A model generated the notes under the pieces. It ran no database searches, was not told the origin of the DNA, and worked only from the letters and a program-made list of their open reading frames with translations. Shown one piece after another: positions 1-6,808 of a stretch of DNA of 55,362 bases (positions are counted from its first letter, which is position 1; each line of letters starts with the position of its first letter). The DNA is taken from contig JANSWS010000006.1 in assembly GCA_024743355.1 (NCBI GenBank), forward strand, positions 1 through 55,362. The letters are read 5' to 3'. The stretch comes from a bacterium. Lineage in GTDB: Bacteria; Planctomycetota; Planctomycetia; Pirellulales; Pirellulaceae. The position numbers and the translations under genes are program-made.

Positions 1-2208
1 AGCCACCACTTTTCCATTCACGACACATTCCACGCGTCTCTTCCCGCCTTCAACTATACCGGTTTCCCGTTCGGCGTGCAGATGAACCGTATCACCGATA
101 AGACGCTTACCTGCAGCCGGTACCAGGGTCCCATAGGCTACTGCCTTTGGTTGTCTGGGAGCGAACGCCACCTGTGCCTCAACGTGAACGCTTTGAGGGC
201 CTTCTAGGGCCAGTGGAGGATCCAGCAACGTTTGGCCCGAGACCGAAAACTGCAACGCGTGCGCGTAGCCATCGGAAACGTACGATTCACCTGCGGCCAG
301 CCCCGCGCACCACTCGGCAAAATCGATTTCGCTTTGACGCCCCATTTGCACGTAGACTCGCCCCTGCCCAACACGACGGCTGCTCATACAAGGAAAGTCT
401 GTCTCACCGCTTAATTTGAGTGGATAACCGCAGTTCAGCAGATGGTACCAAGTATTCCATTCGGGAATGCGAGCCGTATCCATAGCACTGATGAAGTCAC
501 AGACCCCAGCCGGTGTACTGACAAAAATCTCCATGGCTCCACCGCCATCCATGCCTGGCAATGCGACGTTGGGCAGTTCATCAGCTTCGGCAGAACTGGC
601 CTGCGTCAACTCCCGAGCTGAAAGCTGTCCATTCCTGTCTCGGTCAATGTCTTCAAAGGCTTGGGGTAGCAGGCCCCTTCCCGCCTCGTCTTCCGTCAAT
701 TGCTGATCACCATTGCGGTCCAGCTGCTGCAGGAGCCATTCGCTGGCCGCACGCGGATTGACTTCGATGGCCGAATGTGGGTAACCGGTAAAGCCGCCTT
801 GTTGCTTAGCCCATGCCATTACGGGCACAGTCCAGGTTGGCCAACCCTGGATCTTCGTGCCCTCGGAACCCGGGTAGCTCTGATCCCGCAAGTTCAGCAA
901 GCACACATGTCCCATCGCGGCGGAACCGAATCCACTGATCTCAAGATCGTACTTCAAAACTGTTAACGGCTCGCTAGTGTCGTCCGCCAAGGGCGAAAAG
1001 AAATTACGTTGATGTTCGAAGCATGGCCCCCATGTCAAAACACAACCCACATTCAGACCTTCCCCTTTGACCTGGGAGAACATGTCTGCTGGTGTTACTC
1101 CCTGTGTCGGATTGTCATAGTGGGAGCAACCCGCGCCATGGATATGGTGATCCCCCGCGTAGAAGCCGTAGGCCTGCGGATGAATCCACCGCTGGAGCTG
1201 GACATCTAGATCTATTGCTTGGCCTTCGATGACCTCCAGCTCCTGCGTCGTTTCCAGGTACTCCGGCCCCCGACAGCTAGTGACCTGGAACGTGCCGGGC
1301 GGCAAGTGCAGCACATCACCACTGGCGCGATAGATCTGTGGTTGAAAAAAGAAATCGGGCGCGAGTCGTTTGGCTTGCGGCGGATAGACTCGAGCGTCCT
1401 GGTCGTGAATGAGCAGACGAGCGGTGGTTGGAGTACCGTCAAAATCAGAGATTCGCAGTTTGACCGGCACAGCTGGCGCGATCTCAAACAACACCGGCAC
1501 TTCACTGCGAAAGCCCAAATCCTGCGTGCCTTGTCCTAAATCAAAGACGATCGTCGCCTCGCGCTTACCAGCCTCTTCAGCGTAGATCAGCACAATCAGA
1601 TATTCGACCTCGAGGCCCGAGAGTCGCGGCGTCATGGGGGCTTTGTCAAACATTTCCAGAGCAAGAAAGCGTTGCTCGCGATTGACATTCTCATTCTCCG
1701 CGAGCTGCGTTTGAGCCTGTCTGTCGAGAATTGCCATGGCAGCACCTGCATAGACAGGGCCAGCTTGCGGACTTTGGACCCGGAGCACACGCGTAGAGGT
1801 GGCTTCGTTGTAGAGCTTGACGAGACACGGTCGATAGCCAGCTTGCTGCAACTTGGCGGCCGCAGGCCCTCGTCCAACCTTGACGCGCAATTCTGGATTG
1901 ATGCTAACCGTCAGCAGGACTTCCTCGTCCACCAATCGTTGCAAATCTGCTGAGTCGGCTCCCAGCTTGGCGGCCGCTCGCACGCGTTCACCGAGACCGT
2001 TCGCAAGCGGGCTGCCAAGATAGTCCAAGGCATCCATCAATCGCAGCAGATTGGCTGCCAAGGGTTGTGACTCGCAAGCGGCAATGGGTAAGGCCGCATC
2101 CTGTCCAACCACGCATTGAGAAAGACTAAGCAACACGATCACGCAAGATGCAACCCGTGCGCGATCGTGGCGCGTGGTGGATAAAGCAAATCGAAATGGC
2201 GATTGCAT
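1..2208 (-). CDS. CehA/McbA-family metallohydrolase with EF-hands, 3'-truncated by window edge
   Basis: An open frame of 736 codons runs from the ATG at 2208 off the left edge, so the C-terminus is missing. The N-terminus is a hydrophobic export signal (VIVLLSLSQCVVG). The middle carries a PHP-like metal motif, DHHIHG, at residues 353-358, followed by GAGCSHYDNPTQGVTPADMF; this arrangement is typical of CehA/McbA-family metallohydrolases of planctomycetes. Around residues 497-535 are two calcium-binding EF-hand loops (DRNGDQQLTEDE and DIDRDRNGQLSARE), which are common insertions in planctomycete exported proteins. The substrate cannot be told from sequence; the likely location is periplasmic or extracellular. 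The gene is divergent from the interrupted SDR to its right. Confidence 0.8.
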   Translation of the reverse strand, partial: MQSPFRFALSTTRHDRARVASCVIVLLSLSQCVVGQDAALPIAACESQPLAANLLRLMDALDYLGSPLANGLGERVRAAAKLGADSADLQRLVDEEVLLTVSINPELRVKVGRGPAAAKLQQAGYRPCLVKLYNEATSTRVLRVQSPQAGPVYAGAAMAILDRQAQTQLAENENVNREQRFLALEMFDKAPMTPRLSGLEVEYLIVLIYAEEAGKREATIVFDLGQGTQDLGFRSEVPVLFEIAPAVPVKLRISDFDGTPTTARLLIHDQDARVYPPQAKRLAPDFFFQPQIYRASGDVLHLPPGTFQVTSCRGPEYLETTQELEVIEGQAIDLDVQLQRWIHPQAYGFYAGDHHIHGAGCSHYDNPTQGVTPADMFSQVKGEGLNVGCVLTWGPCFEHQRNFFSPLADDTSEPLTVLKYDLEISGFGSAAMGHVCLLNLRDQSYPGSEGTKIQGWPTWTVPVMAWAKQQGGFTGYPHSAIEVNPRAASEWLLQQLDRNGDQQLTEDEAGRGLLPQAFEDIDRDRNGQLSARELTQASSAEADELPNVALPGMDGGGAMEIFVSTPAGVCDFISAMDTARIPEWNTWYHLLNCGYPLKLSGETDFPCMSSRRVGQGRVYVQMGRQSEIDFAEWCAGLAAGESYVSDGYAHALQFSVSGQTLLDPPLALEGPQSVHVEAQVAFAPRQPKAVAYGTLVPAAGKRLIGDTVHLHAERETGIVEGGKRRVECVVNGKVVA

Positions 2209-2339
2209 GCGTCGGACTCCCACGGCAAGATTGGAATCTCACCAGTGTACAATCTGTTGGCTCCGCCCGCTGTTTTTGTTTGCCGTCGTGCTGCGAATTG
2301 CCGCTCGTGCTGTGTTTCAATTGAAAACTAGGGTTGGCT

Positions 2340-2404
2340 GTAGTGGATAAGGCGACGAGTCCCCGCAATTGCCAGGCTCTTGGACTCGAAGCCTCGTCCA
2401 CTAC
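2340..2404. repeat. Long imperfect palindrome (REP-like)
   Basis: Arms 2340-2362 and 2382-2404 are inverted copies, 19 of 23 positions matching (arm core GTGGA..AGGC..CGAGTCC), around a 19-nt loop. It lies in the 244-nt divergent intergenic region between the metallohydrolase and the SDR gene. It looks like a dispersed planctomycete intergenic palindrome. Because of its position it could also be transcribed as the 5' leader of the SDR gene. Confidence 0.6.
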
Positions 2405-2452
2405 CCTAAAATTGAACTGCAACAAAGCACTAGTCACTTGAAGGAACCACGC

Positions 2453-2967
2453 ATGTCCGCACGCCCAACGGGCCAAGTCCACTATGACAACCAAGGCCGA
2501 GTCGTACTCGTCAGCGGTGGAGCCAATGGAATTGGTCGCAGCGTCTGCGAGCTGTTTTATCGCTCGGGAGCACATGTTGTGTGCATGGATGTCGATCAAG
2601 AGAAAGCCAGAGGGTTGCCGCCTGAGGTGGAGTTCTTCGCGGGAGATACCTCGATCGAAGACCACTGTCAAAAGGCGGTAGCACACGCCGTGAGCACATT
2701 CGGCGGACTCGATGTACTCGTTAACAACGCGGCCATTCAGCCGCCCGATTCCTATGTCCGCTTGGATCTACTGACAGCCGAAGCCTGGAATCGAATGCTG
2801 GAAGTCAACCTGTCCGGCTACACCTATCTTGGCAAGCACGCAGCGCGGATCATGCGGCAACAGCAACATGGCGTCATCATCAATCTCGCCAGTGGCCAAG
2901 CTCACCGTACAGCCCGGCAAGTCCCCTGTTACGGACCCATCAAAGCTGCAAATGTCTTGCAGGCTAT
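2453..2967 (+). pseudogene. SDR-family oxidoreductase, 5' part, interrupted by integrated element
   Basis: Starts at ATG 2453 with AAGGAA about 8 nt upstream. It encodes the N-terminal Rossmann half of a classical short-chain dehydrogenase: nucleotide-binding SGGANGIG, NNAAIQ, catalytic Ser147, Tyr160 and Lys164 (YGPIK). After residue 172 the sequence switches to element DNA and the frame runs 18 foreign codons to a stop at 3020-3022. The remaining 95 codons are at 8729-9014. Joining 2453-2967 to 8729-9014 gives 801 nt, an intact in-frame 266-aa SDR. The truncated product lacks the substrate loop and the last Rossmann strands, so it should be inactive unless the element excises. Confidence 0.9.
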
Positions 2968-4530
2968 ACCAGACAACTTGCCATCTTTTCGCAGTACGAT
3001 GGATCCGCCTTCGAACGTGTAGCGGTGCTTTTTCCCCTGCTTTTGCTGCGATACGTCAACTTCAACATGGTCGATAACGGCCCGCATACAGGCCGCTAGA
3101 TGCTCGCTGTCAGCTTCCTGCCATACTTCGACCAGATTATCGAGAAGATCGCTAGCCTCGCTTAGACGGTGCTCCAGTGCGTCTATCTCGCGGTCCACGT
3201 CCACGCTTGCGAGCCGGATAGACTGATCGAGTTGTTCCAGCTCGGCTTTCATTTCGATGGCGTGCTTGCTCAAGTCTGGGACCAGGGAGTCATCCACGTC
3301 CAGCAGTCGTTTGGTAGCCTTCTCATATTTTTCTGCGAGTTTGTCACGCTTGGCCTGTAGCGATTTGGTGTCGGCTTTCTTCTGTTGCTGCTTCAATTCA
3401 GCGCGAGCCTCGCTGATTATCTGACTCCTGTTTTCATCGCTCAACTTTTCGGCAAGTGCGGTGAAAATTGCCTGTAACAGATCGGATTCCCGAATGCCAA
3501 AACTACCACAGTCGTGATGGCGTTCCACGGATCGGCATCGGTAGCGCTTGATGCCCGTTTTAACTGCGGTGTGGCCGTAGAGCCCATTGCCGCATCTGGC
3601 ACAGCGTACCAGCCCACTGAGGACATATATGCCGTGGCTCGTGGGAGCTGTTTTGCGTTTATTGGCCTCTCGCATTATCTGGACCTCGTTAAACAAGATC
3701 TGGTCTACAATGGGCTCGTGGGCATCTTCCACACGCACCTGATCTGCAACAGTGGATTGCCCAGCCCCGCTAGCAGGCACAATGCCGTTGTTCCGCCATG
3801 CGTGCCGCTTGGCTCGGCTTTTCCGGTTCCAGCATATCATGCCCGTATAGGTCGGGTTGCGTAATATGTCGCCCACGGCCTGCGGGCCGATACGAATCCC
3901 AAAACGCTTTAGCAAGCCGATAGCGATGGGCCGTAGTGTTTTGCCGCTTGCGTATTGGTCGAATATCCACCGCACCGCGGCTGCTTCGTCATTGGTGCGA
4001 AGTTTCGAGTCCTCACCAATGGAATAGCCCAGCGGTGGACTCCCGCCAACCCATAAACCTTTAGCGGCCTTGTCAGCACCACCACGGACCACGGCACGAC
4101 TCATTTTTAAGACGAACCCGTTGTTCGATTCGGATTCGATAGCCGTCATGATGATGCCCGTTATCGACGTCCAATCCAGCGGGCCTTTGTCCATCGTCAC
4201 CAATGTGATACCGGCGTCTTTTAGCGGGCCAAGCTCACGGAATGTATCGAACGGATTGGAGCGAGTAACGCGGCTTTGATCCCACACTAAAACGTGCGTA
4301 AAGTCTCCGGCGGTTGCCGCGTCTATCAGTTGTCTGAATCCAATGCGGCTTGCTGCGGTATCCACGCCGCTAATCCCCGCATCCACAAATTCGCCAACTA
4401 CGCAGTAGCCATTCTTGGCCGCGTATTCATACAGATGCTTTTTTTGGCTGCCGATGCTGGCTTCTTGCTGGTCCGTAGACTTGCGGCAATAGATCGCAGC
4501 ACGGATGGTGCCTGCTGTTGTGATTCGCAT
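2929..4530 (-). CDS. Large serine recombinase (integrase)
   Basis: A 533-aa site-specific recombinase that should catalyse integration and, with a directionality factor, excision. The N-terminal resolvase domain (about residues 9-140) has the catalytic serine in AAIYCRKST (Ser18). A Recombinase domain follows (about 155-285), then a zinc ribbon with Cys310, Cys313, Cys332 and Cys341, then a long coiled coil (about 374-465). This is the standard large serine integrase layout. I chose ATG 4530 because GGGAG lies 8 nt upstream; an in-frame GTG at 4584 lacks a ribosome site. The last seven residues (FAALMGP) are read from host SDR DNA beyond the attL core. In the excised circle the shared residue Thr526 would be followed by GQVAVIRFRVAA and a stop. 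Confidence 0.95.
   Translation of the reverse strand: MRITTAGTIRAAIYCRKSTDQQEASIGSQKKHLYEYAAKNGYCVVGEFVDAGISGVDTAASRIGFRQLIDAATAGDFTHVLVWDQSRVTRSNPFDTFRELGPLKDAGITLVTMDKGPLDWTSITGIIMTAIESESNNGFVLKMSRAVVRGGADKAAKGLWVGGSPPLGYSIGEDSKLRTNDEAAAVRWIFDQYASGKTLRPIAIGLLKRFGIRIGPQAVGDILRNPTYTGMICWNRKSRAKRHAWRNNGIVPASGAGQSTVADQVRVEDAHEPIVDQILFNEVQIMREANKRKTAPTSHGIYVLSGLVRCARCGNGLYGHTAVKTGIKRYRCRSVERHHDCGSFGIRESDLLQAIFTALAEKLSDENRSQIISEARAELKQQQKKADTKSLQAKRDKLAEKYEKATKRLLDVDDSLVPDLSKHAIEMKAELEQLDQSIRLASVDVDREIDALEHRLSEASDLLDNLVEVWQEADSEHLAACMRAVIDHVEVDVSQQKQGKKHRYTFEGGSIVLRKDGKLSGIACKTFAALMGP
2954..2967. other. attL core (left attachment site)
   Basis: GTCTTGCAGGCTAT is identical to 8715-8728. The left flank continues the SDR coding sequence; the right flank (ACCAGACAACTTGCC) belongs to the element. 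Identity of the two copies and exact restoration of the SDR frame mark this as the crossover region. Confidence 0.88.
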
Positions 4531-4803
4531 AGATACAACTCCCGTCAGTTGTCCCGTGGAATTGAAAGTGGGGCAAGCAAGCACGGGTGTCTCGCGGTTC
4601 GGCTGGCCGGCCTAGCCCTCTGGAAAGAATAGTCGGTTTCGCAATCTGGCGATAGATCGCATCTGGCTTCGGTTCCTTCGCGGGCTTACTACCATCCGCA
4701 GCTCTGCGGTTAGTTGTATTTTCCCAAAGTCTAACCGTAGACTCTGCCACCCCAGCACTTCCGCCACTCGCTGCTGAGTCCAGTCTGGGCTGGCATCTCT
4801 CAC
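4427..4803 (-). pseudogene. Frameshifted helix-turn-helix (ParB-like or Xre-like) gene
   Basis: One frame (GTG at 4803) reads RDASPDWTQQRVAEVLG. The neighbouring frame continues VAESTVRLWENTTNRR. Joined, they form a clear helix-turn-helix of the type that begins ParB-like or phage adaptor proteins. The switch falls at a GGGG run near 4750; one extra G would join the two frames. It could be a real frameshift mutation, a sequencing error or a programmed slip. The start is unclear because the upstream sequence is the repeat array. The second frame stays open into the integrase start. As it stands no intact protein is encoded. Confidence 0.5.
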
Positions 4804-5002
4804 CCACGCGCGCGAGGACTAACCATCTGCTGCGAAAAGGGTAACACGCTGTTACCCTTCTCACCCACGCGCGCGAGGACTAACCTTGTCTAAAGGTTCC
4901 TCAGATTTCTGAGTAACCTTCTCACCCACGCGCGCGAGGACTAACCTTAGAAAGGTTAGTGTTACTAACCTTTTCATCCCTCTCACCCACGCGCGCGAGG
5001 AC
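4798..5002. repeat. Array of four 22-27-bp repeats at exact 61-bp period with hairpin spacers
   Basis: Near-identical copies of TCTCACCCACGCGCGCGAGG (plus ACTAACC in three copies) start at 4798, 4859, 4920 and 4981. The 34-bp spacers differ in sequence but each is a perfect or near-perfect hairpin: 4837-4859 (9-bp stem, 5-nt loop), 4893-4920 (AAGGTT and CTCAG arms), 4951-4973 (10-bp stem, 3-nt loop). A diverged fifth copy is at 5217-5243. The geometry resembles CRISPR, but the palindromic spacers and the lack of cas genes argue against that. Possible roles are a partition or origin site, an attenuator, or a regulator-binding array. Confidence 0.85.
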
Positions 5003-5216
5003 CAGGCAGCTCCCAGCCGATAACAATCTGATGCTTCGGCTGCCATTGCTGGAAATTTGGGTGCTCAGATATGGGCACCCAGCGTCCCGCTACTTCCTGT
5101 GCCGTCGGTTATCTGCGGGATGACGGCGATGTATCGCCGACCAGCGTGTCCTGAGTGTCAGTCACGTATGGTCACACTAACCGCTCAAATGTTGTCTACG
5201 TAGACAACTTTCGATC
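5003..5216. other. Gene-free, dyad-rich stretch between repeats 4 and 5
   Basis: No credible gene is seen. The stretch holds hairpins at 5058-5081 (7-bp stem TGGGTGC), 5124-5139 (CGGCGAT arms, 2-nt loop) and a perfect 18-bp palindrome at 5191-5208 (GTTGTCTACGTAGACAAC). With the 61-bp array to its left and the fifth repeat to its right, this is a roughly 450-bp block of repeats and dyads, which suggests a replication, partition or regulatory locus. Confidence 0.6.
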
Positions 5217-5243
5217 TCTCACCCACGCGTGAGAGGACTAACC
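5217..5243. repeat. Fifth, diverged copy of the array repeat
   Basis: TCTCACCCACGCG followed by TGAGAGGACTAACC. It matches the four array copies except that CGCG is replaced by TGAG, which makes the repeat itself palindromic (CTCTCAC/GTGAGAG). As with the other copies, a hairpin (5191-5208) sits just to its left. Confidence 0.75.
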
Positions 5244-5251
5244 TCCACCAA

Positions 5252-5282
5252 CAAAAACGGCCCGCAGATCAACGCGGGCCGT
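5252..5282 (-). terminator. Rho-independent terminator
   Basis: On the minus strand the 9-bp stem ACGGCCCGC/GCGGGCCGT (5257-5265 and 5274-5282, 8-nt loop) is followed by a run of T. It lies 39 nt beyond the stop of the 65-aa ORF and should end the minus-strand transcript coming from the right part of the element. Confidence 0.85.
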
Positions 5283-5320
5283 AGGGTATGACTATCGAGT
5301 CGGATTAGTCGGTGCGTGCG

Positions 5321-5518
5321 TTAAATCGCGTCCTCGTGCTCGATCTTCAATGGTGGCTCAACTCCCTGCGGGAATGGGATCAGCACCGCGTTATTCTCAT
5401 TCGGATCCCATAACAGCCATCGGTCTATAAATTCTTCGCGGCTGAGCCCCTCCCATAGCAGGAATGCCGCACCGGTTTGCAGGTCGTGGGCGTAGATGTC
5501 CCATAGTGGTTTGCTCAT
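5321..5518 (-). CDS. Small acidic hypothetical protein (65 aa)
   Basis: ATG 5518 has GAGGAG at ideal spacing. The protein is acidic and rich in Trp, Asp and Glu (start MSKPLWDIYAHDLQTG; WDPNENNAVLIPFPQG near the middle), with no signal peptide or membrane segment. I do not recognise a family. It is the last gene before a strong terminator. Upstream lies the 103-codon ORF ending at 5549, so both probably share a transcript. The good ribosome site and terminator make it a real gene despite its size. Confidence 0.75.
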   Translation of the reverse strand: MSKPLWDIYAHDLQTGAAFLLWEGLSREEFIDRWLLWDPNENNAVLIPFPQGVEPPLKIEHEDAI

Positions 5519-5548
5519 TGGTAACTCCTCGCATTGAATGAAACAGGT

Positions 5549-5860
5549 TCAGTGAAGAGTAAGCCCCACCACAACCGGCGAAAAGACGGGCTTGGAAGTC
5601 GCTCGGGTGATGCCTCGGGTGATAGCTTGCTGATGCCCAACAGCGTGCTGCCGGCGTTCGAGTCCTAGCGGGGTGAGATTATTTTGAGAATCTCGCTGCA
5701 ACCGCTGCTCGATGTAGAGACGAGAGGTGCCTCGCTCCGGTTGTCTGCCAAGCGTTACATTGTCACTCTTGCCAGAATCAGGTTTTCCACCTGTGTGCTG
5801 ATTACCACGGTCGCCGCCATGCTTGCCCTTCGGCTTCGGCGTGAGGCACGCACGGCACAG
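5549..5860 (-). CDS. Putative DNA-binding/adaptor protein with GNQHTGG motif; start unclear
   Basis: The frame reads GKHGGDRGNQHTGGKP, then DNVTLGRQPERGTSRLYIEQ, then LERRQHAVGHQQAITRGI. This resembles phage- and plasmid-type proteins that open with a KHGGDRGNQ-like motif and carry a helical segment ending in an AAI.AG-like element; the match is from memory. No ATG, GTG or TTG is available in frame: the first codon after an in-frame TAG (5870-5872) region that could serve is CTG 5860, four bases after a G-rich AGGGGGG. The same frame upstream of that TAG starts at ATG 5926 with 18 codons (MAEVLNLSELIILEFLLG). Either CTG initiation, TAG readthrough, or an inactivating stop is possible. Confidence 0.5.
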   Translation of the reverse strand: MCRACLTPKPKGKHGGDRGNQHTGGKPDSGKSDNVTLGRQPERGTSRLYIEQRLQRDSQNNLTPLGLERRQHAVGHQQAITRGITRATSKPVFSPVVVGLTLH

Positions 5861-5875
5861 ACCGCCCCCCTACCC

Positions 5876-6000
5876 CAAGAGAAATTCTAAAATTATCAGC
5901 TCTGACAAATTTAGAACTTCTGCCATTTTGACCCCACGTCCAAGGGAGATTCTAAAAGTCCAAGCTCTTGGATTTTTAGAACTTCTGCCAATTTGACCCC
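5876..6000. repeat. Two 60-bp repeat units with covarying dyads
   Basis: Units 5876-5935 and 5941-6000 share flanks (AGAACTTCTGCCA.TTTGACCCC and CAAG.GA.ATTCTAAAA). Each has a central palindrome with 15-bp arms and a CT loop: 5885-5916 (13/15 paired) and 5950-5981 (14/15 paired). The inner arm bases differ between units but stay paired, so structure rather than sequence is kept. Read on the minus strand, each unit also holds GGGGTCAAA followed by a start codon and a similar short peptide (MAEVLNLSEL.. and LAEVLKIQEL..). Confidence 0.75.
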
Positions 6001-6003
6001 TGG

Positions 6004-6195
6004 CTATTCTGAAACTTTATCGCCGGATTCGTCTCTCATTTTCCGCCAGTTCCGCAGCCTGCACCGCGGCCCGCAGAATCGCTTGCTTATCCGCTCCCGG
6101 GTAAACGCAGCACCGCAGACTTCGCAATACCCACGGCTTGCCTCAACTCGCATTCGGAGCAGTTTTGCTTCTCGAATCAACGATTTGAGCTTCAT
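6004..6195 (-). CDS. Small zinc-ribbon protein (63 aa)
   Basis: A basic protein with four cysteines in a CxxC...CxxxC pattern (Cys24, Cys27, Cys41, Cys45), within YCEVCGAAF and RFCGPRCRLRNWRK. Such small zinc-binding proteins are common on phages and mobile elements and usually bind nucleic acid; no specific role can be given. ATG 6195 is the first start; the ribosome site is weak. Its stop lies just before the twin 60-bp repeats, which may form part of its 3' region. Confidence 0.65.
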   Translation of the reverse strand: MKLKSLIREAKLLRMRVEASRGYCEVCGAAFTRERISKRFCGPRCRLRNWRKMRDESGDKVSE

Positions 6196-6289
6196 AAAAA
6201 CGACGGACAGTATCTAAAGTTTCCTGGACGCTTGCAAACCGCAATAAGACGGGGTAGGGTCAAGGGGGAACCAGACGTCCGTGCGGGGT

Positions 6290-6553
6290 CTACCTAACAA
6301 TCTCGAATTGCAGATTCGGTTGTCGGCCTTCTCGGATCGCTCTGGAGATTTCCTGCAAGCCTTTAATGACCTGCTCTTGCCGTTCCGCTGTTTTCTCAAC
6401 AGCCTTAGCTGTGCGTTCTGCTGGCCGGTTCTGGCTGCTGTCGCCGCGTGTCAACAGTCTGCCCTGTGTGGCCTGGAGATCCGGCGAGGGCTGCCGCAGC
6501 CGCTGTTCTAATCGCTCGGCTTCTAAAAGCCCCTAGAACGCTCTCTGTCGCAT
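6290..6553 (-). pseudogene. Charged coiled-coil ORF interrupted by an in-frame TAG
   Basis: ATG 6553 reads MRQRAF, then TAG at 6533-6535, then 80 open codons in the same frame: GLLEAERLEQRLRQPSPDL and later AERTAKAVEKTAERQEQVIK, QEISRAIREGRQPNLQFEIV. The region after the TAG has strong amphipathic helix character and looks coding. The same frame is open upstream of the ATG back to about 6672 (IEAEDSSTTHANRPEGIPSP). So a longer protein may have existed, now broken by one amber codon. Re-initiation at an internal TTG is possible. Confidence 0.45.
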
Positions 6554-6658
6554 TTTGTTGATATCTGGACTCGGAATACCTTCCGGCCTGTTTGCGTGCG
6601 TTGTGGATGAATCCTCAGCCTCTATGGGGTGCGGTGCGGTTATTAACGTCGAGCTTGT

Positions 6659-6723
6659 TTCTATGTGAGGTTTCTATGAAGAGGTTCTATAAGAGGGTTC
6701 TATTAAGAGTTTCTATATTAGTG
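6659..6723. repeat. Five 13-bp iterons (TTCTAT family)
   Basis: TTCTAT starts at 6659, 6672, 6685, 6698 and 6711, an exact 13-bp period; the consensus is roughly TTCTATRWRAGRG. The repeats follow the 3' end of the Rep-like gene and adjoin a second iteron set. Regularly spaced iterons beside a winged-helix Rep candidate suggest a replication origin or a Rep autoregulatory site. Confidence 0.75.
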
Positions 6724-6807
6724 AGCGGGTATGCGTGCAGGCATGCGTGCGGGTATGCGTGCAATGTGTGAGCGATATGCGTGCAAGATGCGTGCAAAGT
6801 GTGAGCG
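6721..6807. repeat. Second iteron set (ATGCGTGC x5, GTGAGCG x3)
   Basis: ATGCGTGC occurs at 6731, 6743, 6755, 6777 and 6788. GTGAGCG occurs at 6721, 6768 and 6801 and brackets the groups. The set ends two bases before the stop of the Rep-like gene. Together with the 13-bp iterons it forms a compact candidate origin of about 150 bp. Confidence 0.7.
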
Positions 6808-6808
6808 G

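Noticed and set aside
4798-5002. CRISPR-like array (repeats of about 27 bp, 34-bp spacers)
   Set aside because: All three spacers are palindromic and share AAGG..TA-type arms, there are no cas genes, and the repeat overlaps coding frames; so it is reported as a structured repeat array instead.
5651-5680. tRNA-like T-arm (GTTCGAGTCC)
   Set aside because: The flanking bases do not pair into a T stem and no acceptor or anticodon arm can be found.
5684-5890. Plus-strand ORF of 68 codons
   Set aside because: No ribosome site, and the minus strand over the same bases has a far more protein-like frame.
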